Below are positions 44,182-53,314 of a DNA stretch of 64,000 bases, piece after piece. Position 1 is the first letter of the stretch. Each line of letters starts with the position of its first letter. Where the stretch lies: the NCBI RefSeq assembly GCF_045528445.1, contig NZ_JBGQQU010000002.1, positions 91,699 through 155,698 on the forward strand. The letters are read 5' to 3'. Below the pieces are notes generated by a model that searched no databases, was not told the origin of the DNA, and saw nothing but the letters and a program-made list of their open reading frames with translations. This stretch comes from Desemzia sp045528445 (lineage in GTDB: Bacteria; Bacillota; Bacilli; Lactobacillales; Carnobacteriaceae). A program made the position numbers and the translations under genes.

Positions 44182-44751
44182 GTGGAAGATAAAGATTCGC
44201 ATTTAGAAGAAAATGAATCAGTAGACCCTTCAATGAATGAAGAGTTAGATGCTGAAACAACATCAGAGGAATCTATGGAAGAAGTCAATACAGAGGATAC
44301 AACAGACGAATTAGCGGAATTAAAAACAGCCTTGCAAGAAAAAGAAGATGCTTATCTTCGTTTACAAGCTGAATTGGCTAATATCCAAAAGAGAAATCGC
44401 AAAGAAAAAGAAACGGATGCTAAATACCGTTCTCAATCTTTAGCGAAAGAATTGATCAATGTATTGGACAACCTTGAACGTGCATTGTCGATTGAAACTT
44501 CTGAAGAAAACGAAACTTTTAAAAAAGGGATCGAAATGGTTTACGCTAGTTTCAAAACGGCTCTCGAAAGTGAAGGCGTTCAAGTAGTTGATCCATTGAA
44601 TGAAGCCTTTGATCCGAATTATCACCAAGCTGTTCAAACAGTTGCCGTTGAAGAAGGGCAAGAAGCTGGTACTGTTGTGACTGTTCATCAAAAAGGGTAT
44701 ACTTTACACGAACGTGTTTTACGTCCAGCAATGGTTGTAGTGGCTCAATAA
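44182..44751 (+). CDS. grpE: Nucleotide exchange factor GrpE
   Basis: DnaK co-chaperone that releases ADP, 189 residues. A long acidic, disordered N-terminus (1-50) leads into the coiled-coil helix (about 50-110; LQAELANIQKRNRKEKE) and the beta-wing domain (about 140-189; HQKGYTLHERVLRPAMVVV). GTG start at 44182 with AAAAGGAG upstream; the ATG at 44175 is out of frame. It lies 17 bases after hrcA in the CIRCE-controlled operon. Confidence 0.98.
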   Translation: MEDKDSHLEENESVDPSMNEELDAETTSEESMEEVNTEDTTDELAELKTALQEKEDAYLRLQAELANIQKRNRKEKETDAKYRSQSLAKELINVLDNLERALSIETSEENETFKKGIEMVYASFKTALESEGVQVVDPLNEAFDPNYHQAVQTVAVEEGQEAGTVVTVHQKGYTLHERVLRPAMVVVAQ

Positions 44752-44824
44752 AAGCCGCAAAATTAATGGAAGCTTTTGAAGATAGATTAAAAAACTAAAA
44801 AAATTAAAGAATGAGGGATTACAG

Positions 44825-46657
44825 ATGGCAAAAATTATCGGTATTGATTTAGGTACAACAAACTCTGCTGTAGCAGTATTAGAAGGTGGAGAAGCAAAAA
44901 TCATTCCTAACCCAGAAGGAAATCGTACGACTCCTTCAGTTGTAGCCTTTAAAAATGGAGAAATCCAAGTAGGGGAAGTTGCTAAACGTCAAGCAATTAC
45001 CAACCCAAATACGATCGCATCTATCAAACGTCACATGGGTGAAGATTACTCTGTAGAAGTAGATGGTAAAAAATTCACTCCTCAAGAAATCTCAGCAAAT
45101 ATTCTACAATACATCAAAGGATACGCTGAATCTTATTTAGGCGAAGCAGTTACTAAAGCTGTTGTTACTGTACCAGCTTACTTTAACGATGCACAACGTC
45201 AAGCTACTAAAGATGCTGGTAAAATCGCTGGTTTAGAAGTAGAACGTATCGTTAACGAACCAACTGCAGCTGCATTAGCTTACGGTTTGGATAAAACAGA
45301 CAAAGAAGAAAAAGTATTAGTATTTGACCTTGGTGGTGGTACATTTGACGTATCTATCCTTGAATTAGGTGACGGTGTCTTCGATGTATTGTCTACTTCT
45401 GGAGATAATGAATTAGGTGGAGATGATTTTGATGATAAAATCATTGCTCACTTAGTAGCTGAATTTAAAAAAGAAAACGGCATTGACTTATCAAAAGACA
45501 AAATGGCTGTACAACGTTTGAAAGATGCTGCTGAAAAAGCTAAAAAAGATTTATCAGGTGTTACTTCAACTCAAATCAGCTTGCCATTTATCACTGCTGG
45601 AGAAGCTGGTCCATTGCACTTAGAAATGAACTTGACTCGTGCTAAATTCGACGAATTGACTTATGACCTTGTAGAACGTACTAAAAAACCTGTACAACAA
45701 GCTCTTAAAGATGCTGGATTAAGCAAATCAGATATCGATGAAGTCATCTTAGTTGGTGGATCTACTCGTATCCCAGCTGTTGTCGAAGCTGTACGTGCTG
45801 AATCTGGTAAAGAACCAAACAAGTCTGTTAACCCGGATGAAGTAGTAGCAATGGGTGCTGCTATCCAAGGTGGAGTTATCTCTGGTGATGTTAAAGACAT
45901 CGTATTATTAGATGTTACGCCATTATCATTAGGTATCGAAACAATGGGCGGCGTGTTCACTAAATTGATCGATCGCAATACAACGATCCCAACAAGCAAA
46001 GCGCAAGTATTCTCAACTGCTGCTGACAACCAACCAGCTGTTGATGTACATGTATTGCAAGGTGAACGTCCAATGGCTGCAGACAACAAAACTTTAGGCC
46101 GTTTCCAATTAACTGATATTCCAGCTGCACCACGTGGTGTTCCTCAAATCGAAGTTAAATTTGATATCGACAAAAACGGTATTGTTAACGTAAGTGCTAA
46201 AGACTTAGGTACAAACAAAGAACAAACCATTACAATCAAATCTTCTTCAGGTTTAACAGACGAAGAAATCGAACGTATGGTAAAAGACGCTGAAGCAAAT
46301 GCTGAAGCAGATAAAACTCGTAAAGAAGAAGTAGAATTGCGCAACGAAATCGATCAATTATTGTTCCAAGTTGACAAAACATTAGGTGATCTTGAAGGAA
46401 AAGTTGATGCAGATGAAGTGAAAAAAGCTGAAGATGCTCGTGACGAGTTGAAAGCTGCTGTTGAAGCTGACAATCTTGAAGAGATGAAAACGAAACGTGA
46501 TGCTTTGAATGAAATCGTTCAGGCTTTAACCGTTAAATTATACGAACAAGCTGCTGCTGCTCAACAAGCTGCCAACCCAGAAGGCGAAGCAACTGAAGCA
46601 TCAAATGATGACAATGTTGTAGATGCAGATTTTGAAGAAGTAGATGACGACAAATAA
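44825..46657 (+). CDS. dnaK: Chaperone DnaK (Hsp70)
   Basis: Main Hsp70 chaperone, 610 residues. The nucleotide-binding domain (1-360) includes GIDLGTTNSAV (6-16), FDLGGGTFDVS and VGGSTRIPAV; the typical Gram-positive deletion in the N-terminal quadrant is seen. A substrate-binding domain (about 365-480) and helical lid follow, with an acidic C-terminus rich in Ala and Gln. Codon choice looks more biased toward highly expressed codons than the neighbours. Transcribed from the hrcA promoter; a hairpin separates it from dnaJ. Confidence 0.99.
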   Translation: MAKIIGIDLGTTNSAVAVLEGGEAKIIPNPEGNRTTPSVVAFKNGEIQVGEVAKRQAITNPNTIASIKRHMGEDYSVEVDGKKFTPQEISANILQYIKGYAESYLGEAVTKAVVTVPAYFNDAQRQATKDAGKIAGLEVERIVNEPTAAALAYGLDKTDKEEKVLVFDLGGGTFDVSILELGDGVFDVLSTSGDNELGGDDFDDKIIAHLVAEFKKENGIDLSKDKMAVQRLKDAAEKAKKDLSGVTSTQISLPFITAGEAGPLHLEMNLTRAKFDELTYDLVERTKKPVQQALKDAGLSKSDIDEVILVGGSTRIPAVVEAVRAESGKEPNKSVNPDEVVAMGAAIQGGVISGDVKDIVLLDVTPLSLGIETMGGVFTKLIDRNTTIPTSKAQVFSTAADNQPAVDVHVLQGERPMAADNKTLGRFQLTDIPAAPRGVPQIEVKFDIDKNGIVNVSAKDLGTNKEQTITIKSSSGLTDEEIERMVKDAEANAEADKTRKEEVELRNEIDQLLFQVDKTLGDLEGKVDADEVKKAEDARDELKAAVEADNLEEMKTKRDALNEIVQALTVKLYEQAAAAQQAANPEGEATEASNDDNVVDADFEEVDDDK

Positions 46658-46661
46658 GCAC

Positions 46662-46721
46662 CTTGATTGAAATGGAGAAGAAGCCAGGGCAAACTGCTTT
46701 TGGCTTTTTCTCTTCAATCAT
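46662..46721 (+). other. Hairpin between dnaK and dnaJ
   Basis: TTGATTGAA...AAGCCA pairs with TGGCTT...TTCAATCA over about 22 bases with small bulges. There is no T tract after the 3' arm, so it may be a processing or stability element rather than a plain terminator. Confidence 0.6.
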
Positions 46722-46829
46722 GATATGCTCTTAAAGCAGGTTTATCACTAACCCCAACAATAATGACCTGTGATGCGGAACAAATAGAGCAGCACGGTTG
46801 GTTATTGTATGTACTAACGGAGGGAAAAT

Positions 46830-47975
46830 ATGGCAAAAAGAGATTATTATGAAGTTTTAGGTGTTTCTAAAAGTGCATCTGATGATGAAATAAAAAAGGC
46901 ATATCGAAAACTATCAAAAAAATACCATCCAGATATCAATAAAGAAGCGGATGCAGATGAAAAGTTTAAAGAGATAGCAGAAGCTTATGAGGTATTAAGT
47001 GATGCCAATAAACGGGCTGCTTATGACCAATACGGACACGCTAGTACAGACCCGAACTTTGGAGCTGGTGGTGGATATGGGGGATTCGGCGGCGGTGCTG
47101 GATTCGGTGGTTTTGAAGATATCTTTGATTCTTTCTTCGGTGGCGGCGGTGGGCGCAGCAGATACAACCCAAATGCTCCTCGTCAAGGAGAGGACTTACA
47201 ATACTCTCTTAACTTAGAGTTTGAAGAAGCTGTATTTGGTAAGCAAACTACCATTAAATACAATCGCAGCCAAGAATGTCATACTTGTCATGGGGATGGC
47301 GCTAAACCGGGAACCTCTCCTGTTACTTGTTCAAAATGTTCGGGAACAGGTTCGATCAATGTGGAACGAAATACGCCACTTGGCAGAATGCAAACTCGTA
47401 CTGTCTGTGACGTTTGTGGGGGAACTGGACAAGAAATCAAAGAAAAATGTCCTACCTGTGGCGGAGCAGGACATGTAAAAGATGTTCATAAAGTGAAAGT
47501 AACAGTACCTGCTGGTGTAGAAGATGGCGATCAAATGCGCTTAAATGGTCAAGGTGAAGCTGGTAAAAACGGTGGACCTTACGGAGATCTGTATGTGATT
47601 TTCCGTGTGAAACCAAGCAAACAATTTCAACGTCGAGGATCTGAAATTTACTTTGAAACACCGATTCACTTCGTCCAAGCAGCTTTAGGGGATGAGATAG
47701 AAGTTCCTACTGTTCATGGCAAAGTGAAACTGAAAATTCCGGCTGGAACTCAAACGGGAACAACTTTCCGAATCAAAGGCAAAGGGGCCCCTAGATTAAG
47801 AGGTACCGGACAAGGTGATCAACACGTGAGAGTCAATGTAGTCACACCGAAGAGTTTAAATGACAAACAAGCTGATTTATTGAGAGAATTCGCTAAAGTG
47901 AGCGATGTTTCAATCAATGAACAAGCAGATGGCTCTTTCTTCAACAAAATGAAAGACGTCTTCAAAAAAGACTAA
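46830..47975 (+). CDS. dnaJ: Chaperone DnaJ (Hsp40)
   Basis: Type I J-protein stimulating DnaK ATPase, 381 residues. J domain with HPD (33-35), Gly/Phe-rich linker (about 76-115, many GGFGG repeats), four CxxCxGxG zinc repeats (about 150-215; CHTCHGDG, CSKCSGTG, CDVCGGTG, CPTCGGAG) and the C-terminal substrate domains. CGGAGGG precedes the ATG. It follows dnaK by 172 bases with a hairpin between, and is closed by a strong terminator. Confidence 0.99.
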   Translation: MAKRDYYEVLGVSKSASDDEIKKAYRKLSKKYHPDINKEADADEKFKEIAEAYEVLSDANKRAAYDQYGHASTDPNFGAGGGYGGFGGGAGFGGFEDIFDSFFGGGGGRSRYNPNAPRQGEDLQYSLNLEFEEAVFGKQTTIKYNRSQECHTCHGDGAKPGTSPVTCSKCSGTGSINVERNTPLGRMQTRTVCDVCGGTGQEIKEKCPTCGGAGHVKDVHKVKVTVPAGVEDGDQMRLNGQGEAGKNGGPYGDLYVIFRVKPSKQFQRRGSEIYFETPIHFVQAALGDEIEVPTVHGKVKLKIPAGTQTGTTFRIKGKGAPRLRGTGQGDQHVRVNVVTPKSLNDKQADLLREFAKVSDVSINEQADGSFFNKMKDVFKKD

Positions 47976-47980
47976 CCAAT

Positions 47981-48014
47981 AAAAGGAACCTGTTCTCAAT
48001 CAGGTTCCTTTTTG
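47981..48014 (+). terminator. Terminator after dnaJ
   Basis: AAAAGGAACCTG pairs perfectly with CAGGTTCCTTTT, loop of 8, then T. Confidence 0.9.
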
Positions 48015-48084
48015 CATAATGCGGAAAATAGTCAAACTAAAGTGTCATTTAAGAAGGGTTTGTAATGGGGGAATAGGCGAAACA

Positions 48085-48113
48085 TTGTATTTTAGCCTTT
48101 AGACTGTTATAAT
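48085..48113 (+). promoter_or_regulatory. lepA promoter
   Basis: TTGTAT (48085-48090), 17-base spacer ending TGT, perfect TATAAT (48108-48113). About 48 bases before the lepA ATG. Confidence 0.75.
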
Positions 48114-48160
48114 TCACTAGAATACTTTAGGAATAATTGAATGAAAGCAGGAAATAACCA

Positions 48161-49984
48161 ATGAATAAAAATGATTATTTGGAACGTCAGAAACGCATCC
48201 GGAATTTCTCGATCATTGCTCATATTGATCACGGGAAATCGACGTTAGCGGATCGTATTTTACAAATGACGCATACTGTTGCAGACAGAGAAATGCATGA
48301 ACAGTTGCTGGACTCGATGGATTTAGAAAGAGAACGTGGTATCACTATCAAGCTGAATGCTGTTGAACTGAACTATACAGCTAAAGATGGAGAAACGTAT
48401 ACATTTCATTTAATCGACACTCCAGGACACGTCGACTTTACGTACGAAGTATCTCGTAGTTTAGCGGCCTGTGAAGGGGCTATTTTAGTCGTAGATGCGG
48501 CTCAAGGTATCGAAGCTCAAACAATGGCCAACGTATATTTAGCATTGGACAATGATTTGGAAGTTTTGCCCGTTATCAATAAAATCGATTTGCCGGCAGC
48601 GGATCCGGAAAAAGTCAGAATAGAAATCGAAGATGTGATCGGAATTGATGCGAGTGAAGCTGTATTGGCTAGTGCCAAATCTGGCATCGGAATTGAAGAG
48701 ATACTAGAAGAAATCGTAAAAAAAGTGCCAGCTCCTTCAGGAGACGTGGACAATCCGTTGAAAGCCTTGATTTTTGACTCTGCTTACGATGCTTATCGTG
48801 GAGTGGTGTTGAATATCCGTGTGACGGAAGGTATGATCAAGCCTGGAGATACTATGAAACTGATGAGTAATGGAAAAACGTTCGAAGTTTCAGAAGTGGG
48901 TGTCTTTTCTCCTAAACCGATCAAACGTGATTACTTGATGGTTGGAGATGTAGGATATGTTACCGCCAATATCAAAACAGTTCAAGACACACGAGTTGGA
49001 GATACGATTACATTAGCGGATAATCCAGCAGAAGAACCCTTAGAAGGTTACCGCAGATTAACACCGATGGTATTTTGTGGAATGTATCCAACTGATTCAT
49101 CTCGATTTGGAGATTTGCGTGAAGCATTAGAAAGATTGGAATTGAATGATGCTGCTTTGCAATTTGAAACTGAAACTTCTCAAGCTCTTGGATTTGGGTT
49201 CCGTTGCGGGTTCTTAGGAATGTTGCATATGGATGTCGTTCAAGAACGTTTGGAACGCGAATTCAACTTAGACTTGATTACTACAGCACCATCTGTAATC
49301 TATCATGTGAATTTGACGAACGGAGAAGAACTGGTCGTATCGAATCCTTCAGAAATGCCAGAACCGGTTAAAATCGCATCTGTAGAAGAACCTTACGTTA
49401 AAGCCAACATCATGGTACCGAATGAGTACGTAGGTGCGGTAATGGAAATTTGCCAACGCAAACGGGGGAATTTTATGACGATGGATTACTTGGATGATAT
49501 TCGAGTAAATGTCGTTTATGAATTGCCATTGTCTGAAATCGTTTATGACTTCTTTGACCGTCTAAAATCAAGTACTAAAGGCTATGCTTCTTTGGACTAT
49601 GAAATTATCGGTTACAAACAAAGCAATTTATCGAAAATGGATATTTTATTAAATAGTGAACAAGTGGATGCGTTAAGTTTTATTGTCCACAAAGATTTTG
49701 CTTATGATCGCGGGAAAGCCATTGTAGAGCAATTGAAGAAAACCATTCCTCGTCAAATGTTTGAAATCCCTGTTCAAGCAGCTATTGGACAAAAAATCGT
49801 AGCTCGTTCAACAATCAAAGCGTTTCGTAAAGACGTTACTGCTAAACTATATGGTGGGGACCCAACGAGACGCCAAAAATTATTGAACAAACAGAAAAAA
49901 GGAAAAAAACGGATGAAACAAGTCGGTTCTGTGGAGATTCCTCAAGAGGCCTTCATGTCTGTATTGAATATCGACGAAGAATAA
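48161..49984 (+). CDS. lepA: Elongation factor 4 (LepA)
   Basis: Ribosome-associated translational GTPase, proposed to back-translocate or aid 30S biogenesis. The 607-residue protein has the G domain with AHIDHGKS (20-27), DTPGHVDF and NKIDLP, EF-G-like domains II, III and V, and the LepA-specific C-terminal domain with KDVTAKLYGGDPTRRQKLL. It has its own promoter and a perfect terminator, so it is monocistronic. Confidence 0.99.
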   Translation: MNKNDYLERQKRIRNFSIIAHIDHGKSTLADRILQMTHTVADREMHEQLLDSMDLERERGITIKLNAVELNYTAKDGETYTFHLIDTPGHVDFTYEVSRSLAACEGAILVVDAAQGIEAQTMANVYLALDNDLEVLPVINKIDLPAADPEKVRIEIEDVIGIDASEAVLASAKSGIGIEEILEEIVKKVPAPSGDVDNPLKALIFDSAYDAYRGVVLNIRVTEGMIKPGDTMKLMSNGKTFEVSEVGVFSPKPIKRDYLMVGDVGYVTANIKTVQDTRVGDTITLADNPAEEPLEGYRRLTPMVFCGMYPTDSSRFGDLREALERLELNDAALQFETETSQALGFGFRCGFLGMLHMDVVQERLEREFNLDLITTAPSVIYHVNLTNGEELVVSNPSEMPEPVKIASVEEPYVKANIMVPNEYVGAVMEICQRKRGNFMTMDYLDDIRVNVVYELPLSEIVYDFFDRLKSSTKGYASLDYEIIGYKQSNLSKMDILLNSEQVDALSFIVHKDFAYDRGKAIVEQLKKTIPRQMFEIPVQAAIGQKIVARSTIKAFRKDVTAKLYGGDPTRRQKLLNKQKKGKKRMKQVGSVEIPQEAFMSVLNIDEE

Positions 49985-50059
49985 TAGATTGCTTCATCTC
50001 TATCTATTTAGCAAGAGTTAACTCACTAAATAACAGCTCGAAAAATGAATCTTTCTGTC

Positions 50060-50109
50060 ATGCTCCCTTTCAAAATCTATCCAATAGATTTTGAAAGGGA
50101 GCATTTTTT
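50060..50109 (+). terminator. Terminator after lepA
   Basis: ATGCTCCCTTTCAAAATCTA and one more base form a perfect 21-bp stem with a 3-base loop, then six T. Confidence 0.9.
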
Positions 50110-50113
50110 AACG

Positions 50114-50140
50114 AAAAAAAAAGGCCGAAGCCTCTTTTTT
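50114..50140 (-). terminator. Terminator after the lipoprotein gene
   Basis: On the minus strand AGGC-TTCG-GCCT, a stable UUCG-type loop, with A-T pairs extending the stem and a run of nine T. It overlaps the stop codon region. Confidence 0.75.
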
Positions 50141-50699
50141 ATTCAGTGGTAATTTCTCTGGAAAATTTTTCTCCGTTGTCTTCCAATAAACTCAAATCTT
50201 TCAAGAACACAGGTTGGCCAGGGTAGAGAATTTCGTGACCGATGACAACTTCTACTGTAGCTCCTGGTTTAATTTCAGCTTCTCCCAATTTGACCGCTTC
50301 TGTTTTATAACCCTCAGGAAATTGTCCATTCGCTCCATCCAAAGTTTCGACTGTCACTTCAGTTTCTTGACTAGCGGCTATATCGAAAGCCCAAGCCAAC
50401 CACGGACTTTGTGTATCTTCAGTCGTATTAGTGTAATTAATGGTAAGTGCCATGATTTGTTTGTCAGGGAACAGAGCACTTTGTAATTGCTCAATTTCAA
50501 GAATTTCATAAGTTCCATTCATGCCTTCATAAAGAGTTGTGTTAACTTCTAATACTTGTTCAGAACTTTTTTCGTTTGATTCTGCTTCAGCTGTATTTTC
50601 AGTATCAGCAGCAAATTTTTCAGCAGTTTGTTTCTCTCCACAAGCTGCAAGCACCAAACCACAAAGCCCTAATAATGAGACTAATTTCAGTTTATTCAT
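50139..50699 (-). CDS. DUF5067-type lipoprotein
   Basis: A predicted secreted lipoprotein of 186 residues. The signal peptide MNKLKLVSLLGLCGLVLAAC ends in lipobox LAAC (Cys20), followed by a Thr/Glu/Ser-rich linker (about 22-50) and a beta-rich domain (about 52-180) with LTINYTNTTEDTQSPWLAWA and GATVEVVIGHEI. I recognise this as DUF5067, an immunoglobulin-like extracellular domain of unknown role. AGAAGGAG precedes the ATG. Monocistronic on the minus strand between lepA and the marR operon; no partner suggests a function. Confidence 0.85.
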   Translation of the reverse strand: MNKLKLVSLLGLCGLVLAACGEKQTAEKFAADTENTAEAESNEKSSEQVLEVNTTLYEGMNGTYEILEIEQLQSALFPDKQIMALTINYTNTTEDTQSPWLAWAFDIAASQETEVTVETLDGANGQFPEGYKTEAVKLGEAEIKPGATVEVVIGHEILYPGQPVFLKDLSLLEDNGEKFSREITTE

Positions 50700-51045
50700 G
50701 CGTAACTCCTTCTAAAAACTCTTTTTCTTATAAATGAACCACCTTGCTATATTAAAGGATTTCCAAATAGCTCCTGTAATGATGCATGTATTGGATGGAA
50801 ATTAAAAAGCAGAAAAACTGCCAGTTTATCGGTTCCATGAAACTTATATTATCATATAAGCTGCCTACAAGATATTATTTATACAGAAATAGAACAAATT
50901 AAGTAAGAAAGGTTTTGCATAAAAGCAGTATGTGTCCAAGATTTAAGCTGTACATAAAATAGGGGAAGAAGAATGCTATATGGAAATATAAGGTTTGTTG
51001 ACAGAAGATTTTTATTCAGTTTTTCTACCTATTTGTCCATTTTTT
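50700..51045. other. Long gap between lipoprotein gene and marR promoter
   Basis: AT-rich divergent intergenic region of about 400 bases in total. It should contain the lipoprotein promoter (minus strand) and holds TTGACA at 50998-51003 without a good partner -10, plus a short GCAG/CTGC hairpin near 50807. No reading frame with a ribosome-binding site and no RNA gene were recognised. Confidence 0.4.
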
Positions 51046-51071
51046 TGGTAATATAGTTACTTGTAGTAATT
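51046..51071 (+). promoter_or_regulatory. marR promoter and probable autoregulatory operator
   Basis: Extended -10 TGGTAATAT (51046-51054) is directly followed by the inverted repeat AGTTAC-TTGTA-GTAATT (51055-51071). A further GTAACT half-site lies at 51079-51084. The palindrome sits over the expected start point, the usual place for a MarR repressor. The binding role is inferred. Confidence 0.5.
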
Positions 51072-51108
51072 ATATTAGGTAACTTAAAGAGAAAGGAGCA
51101 AAAAAGAA

Positions 51109-51555
51109 ATGGATAGACAACTATCGGAAGAATACATTGACGCTTGTTTTAGTGCAAAACACACGATGCGTTTTTTGCCTGAACCTCCTCCTGAAGTGCA
51201 GAAAAGACACGTTTATATTATTAAAACCTTATACAACTTATCAAAAGAGTTGAGGGAGGTCCGAATCAGCGACATTGCTGAAACGATCGGTGTAACTTTA
51301 CCAAGTATTACTAAAAATATCGCGACACTAGAGGATCTGGGCTATATCAAAAAAGAAACCAATCAAGAAGATAAACGAGTCGTAAATATTTATTTAACCG
51401 AGAAAGGGTTAGCTTTACATCAAAAAGTCGTTAGTGATTTTCACGAAAAAAATAGTGAGATTTTAAAAGATATCCCTGAAGAGGACATTCGTCTAACGAT
51501 AAAAACGATTTACCGAATATACAATTTAATGGAGCAATCGAATTTGCTCAGTTAG
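51109..51555 (+). CDS. MarR-family transcriptional regulator
   Basis: Dimeric winged-helix repressor, 148 residues. The recognition helix region is ISDIAETIGVTLPSITKNIA (about 47-66) and the wing KKETNQEDKRVVNIYLTEKG (about 77-96), a typical MarR pattern ending in the D-R-V wing. It lies 22 bases before two ABC exporter genes and behind a palindromic operator, so it very likely represses its own operon until a toxic compound binds (inference). AAAGGAG precedes the ATG. Confidence 0.93.
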   Translation: MDRQLSEEYIDACFSAKHTMRFLPEPPPEVQKRHVYIIKTLYNLSKELREVRISDIAETIGVTLPSITKNIATLEDLGYIKKETNQEDKRVVNIYLTEKGLALHQKVVSDFHEKNSEILKDIPEEDIRLTIKTIYRIYNLMEQSNLLS

Positions 51556-51577
51556 TTAAAGGGAAAGAAGGAAAGAA

Positions 51578-53314
51578 ATGTATAAAACGTTAGTAAAATC
51601 ATTACGCCAATATAAGAAACCCTCTTATTTGACCATGCTATTTATGGCATTAGAAGTTGCAGTAGAAATTTTTATTCCTTTTTTGATGGCAAAAATCATT
51701 GACCAAGGATTGATTGAAGGCGACTTGGGGTATGTTTTAAAGATAGGTTTGGTGATGTTTTTAATGGCCTGCTTATCTATGTTGTTTGGAGTATTAGGCG
51801 GAAAATTTTCTTCTGATGCCGCGGTAGGTTTTTCTGCCAATCTCCGTCAAGACATCTACGAGAATATCCAAACCTTTGCATTTGATAATATTGACAAATA
51901 TTCTTCTTCTAGTCTGATTACCAGACTGACGACCGATATCACAAATATTCAAATGGCTTTTCAAATGGTACTAAAGACTATTATTCGAGCTCCTTTTATG
52001 ATTGCCTTTGCTTTTGCAATGGCTGCGTATACGAATTTGAGATTATCATTAACGATTTTAATTATTGTTCCTATTGTAGCATTTATTTTAATCGGACTAA
52101 TTTATCGTGTGCATCCTTATTTTATTGAAGTGTTCAAAAAATACGATCGTTTAAATCAAACGGTGCAAGAGGATATCAATGGAGTACGTGTTGTAAAATC
52201 CTTTGTACGAGAAGAAAAAGAAATTGAAAAGTTTAAGATTGCTTCAACAGATATCAAAGATTTATTTACCAAAGCTGAAAAAATCACTGCTCTTAATGCT
52301 CCAGTGATGCAAATCGCTATTTATTCTTGTTTGCTTCTTGTTTATTGGTTTGGAGCAAAATATGTGGTTGGCGGAACTATGAGTACAGGAGAGCTGACCA
52401 GTTTTATTACTTACATGATGCAAATTCTAAGCAGTATCATGATGATTTCAATGATTTTTGTCATGATCGTTATTTCTGAAGCTTCGGTAGAACGGGTTGC
52501 CGAAGTGTTAAAAGAAAAAGCTACATTGACAAATCCCGAAAATCCTCGTAAGACGATTGAAAATGGGGAGATTGAATTTAGAAATGTTCAATTCAAATAC
52601 AACGAAGAATCTGAAGAAGCGGATTTAAGTCAGATCAATTTTACGATCAAGTCTGGTGAAACGATCGGTATCATTGGTGGAACTGGTAGCGGAAAAAGTT
52701 CCCTCATTCAGTTGATCCCTCGATTGTATGATGTGTCTGAAGGGGAAGTCTATGTTTCTGGACACAATGTAAAAGAATATGATCTAGTGACCTTGCGTGA
52801 TCAGATTGCTATGGTGCTGCAAAAAAACACCTTGTTTTCTGGAACGATTATGGAAAATTTAAAATGGGGAGATAAACAAGCTTCCAAAGAAGAAGTTCAA
52901 CGTGTGGCCAAATTAGCTCAAGCAGATGATTTTGTTCAAGGTTTTCCGGATACTTATGAAACAGTCTTAGATCAAGGCGGATCCAATGTATCTGGTGGTC
53001 AAAAACAACGATTGACGATTGCACGAGCATTGTTGAAACAACCTAAAATCTTGATTTTAGATGATTCAACCAGTGCGGTGGATACCAAAACAGATGCGTA
53101 TATCCGAAGAGCCTTTATAGAAGAGATCCCAAATACCACTAAAATTATTGTGGCACAACGTATTTCTTCCATTCAAGATTCTGACCGCATCATCGTATTA
53201 GATGAAGGCAAAATCAACGGAATCGGGACCCACGAAGAACTCTTGCAAACGAATAAAATCTATAAAGAAGTTCATGATTCTCAAGTAAAAGGAGGGACGA
53301 TAGTTGAAGAATAA
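51578..53314 (+). CDS. Heterodimeric ABC exporter, subunit with degenerate ATPase site
   Basis: Half-transporter of the LmrC/EfrA/YheI type, 578 residues: six membrane helices (about 15-305) then a nucleotide-binding domain. Walker A GGTGSGKSS (367-375), signature VSGGQ and Walker B LILDD (Asp495-Asp496) are seen. The catalytic Glu after Walker B is Asp496, and the switch His is Gln527 (VAQR). Such losses define the non-hydrolysing site of heterodimeric multidrug exporters. Its intact signature would serve the partner's catalytic site. It overlaps the partner gene by 11 bases. The substrate is unknown; a multidrug or toxic lipid role is inferred from the MarR gene. Confidence 0.93.
   Translation: MYKTLVKSLRQYKKPSYLTMLFMALEVAVEIFIPFLMAKIIDQGLIEGDLGYVLKIGLVMFLMACLSMLFGVLGGKFSSDAAVGFSANLRQDIYENIQTFAFDNIDKYSSSSLITRLTTDITNIQMAFQMVLKTIIRAPFMIAFAFAMAAYTNLRLSLTILIIVPIVAFILIGLIYRVHPYFIEVFKKYDRLNQTVQEDINGVRVVKSFVREEKEIEKFKIASTDIKDLFTKAEKITALNAPVMQIAIYSCLLLVYWFGAKYVVGGTMSTGELTSFITYMMQILSSIMMISMIFVMIVISEASVERVAEVLKEKATLTNPENPRKTIENGEIEFRNVQFKYNEESEEADLSQINFTIKSGETIGIIGGTGSGKSSLIQLIPRLYDVSEGEVYVSGHNVKEYDLVTLRDQIAMVLQKNTLFSGTIMENLKWGDKQASKEEVQRVAKLAQADDFVQGFPDTYETVLDQGGSNVSGGQKQRLTIARALLKQPKILILDDSTSAVDTKTDAYIRRAFIEEIPNTTKIIVAQRISSIQDSDRIIVLDEGKINGIGTHEELLQTNKIYKEVHDSQVKGGTIVEE

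Noticed and set aside
45661..46089. 142-codon minus-strand frame inside dnaK
   Set aside because: Antisense frames of this length are common in highly codon-biased genes; serine/threonine-rich composition and no start signals.
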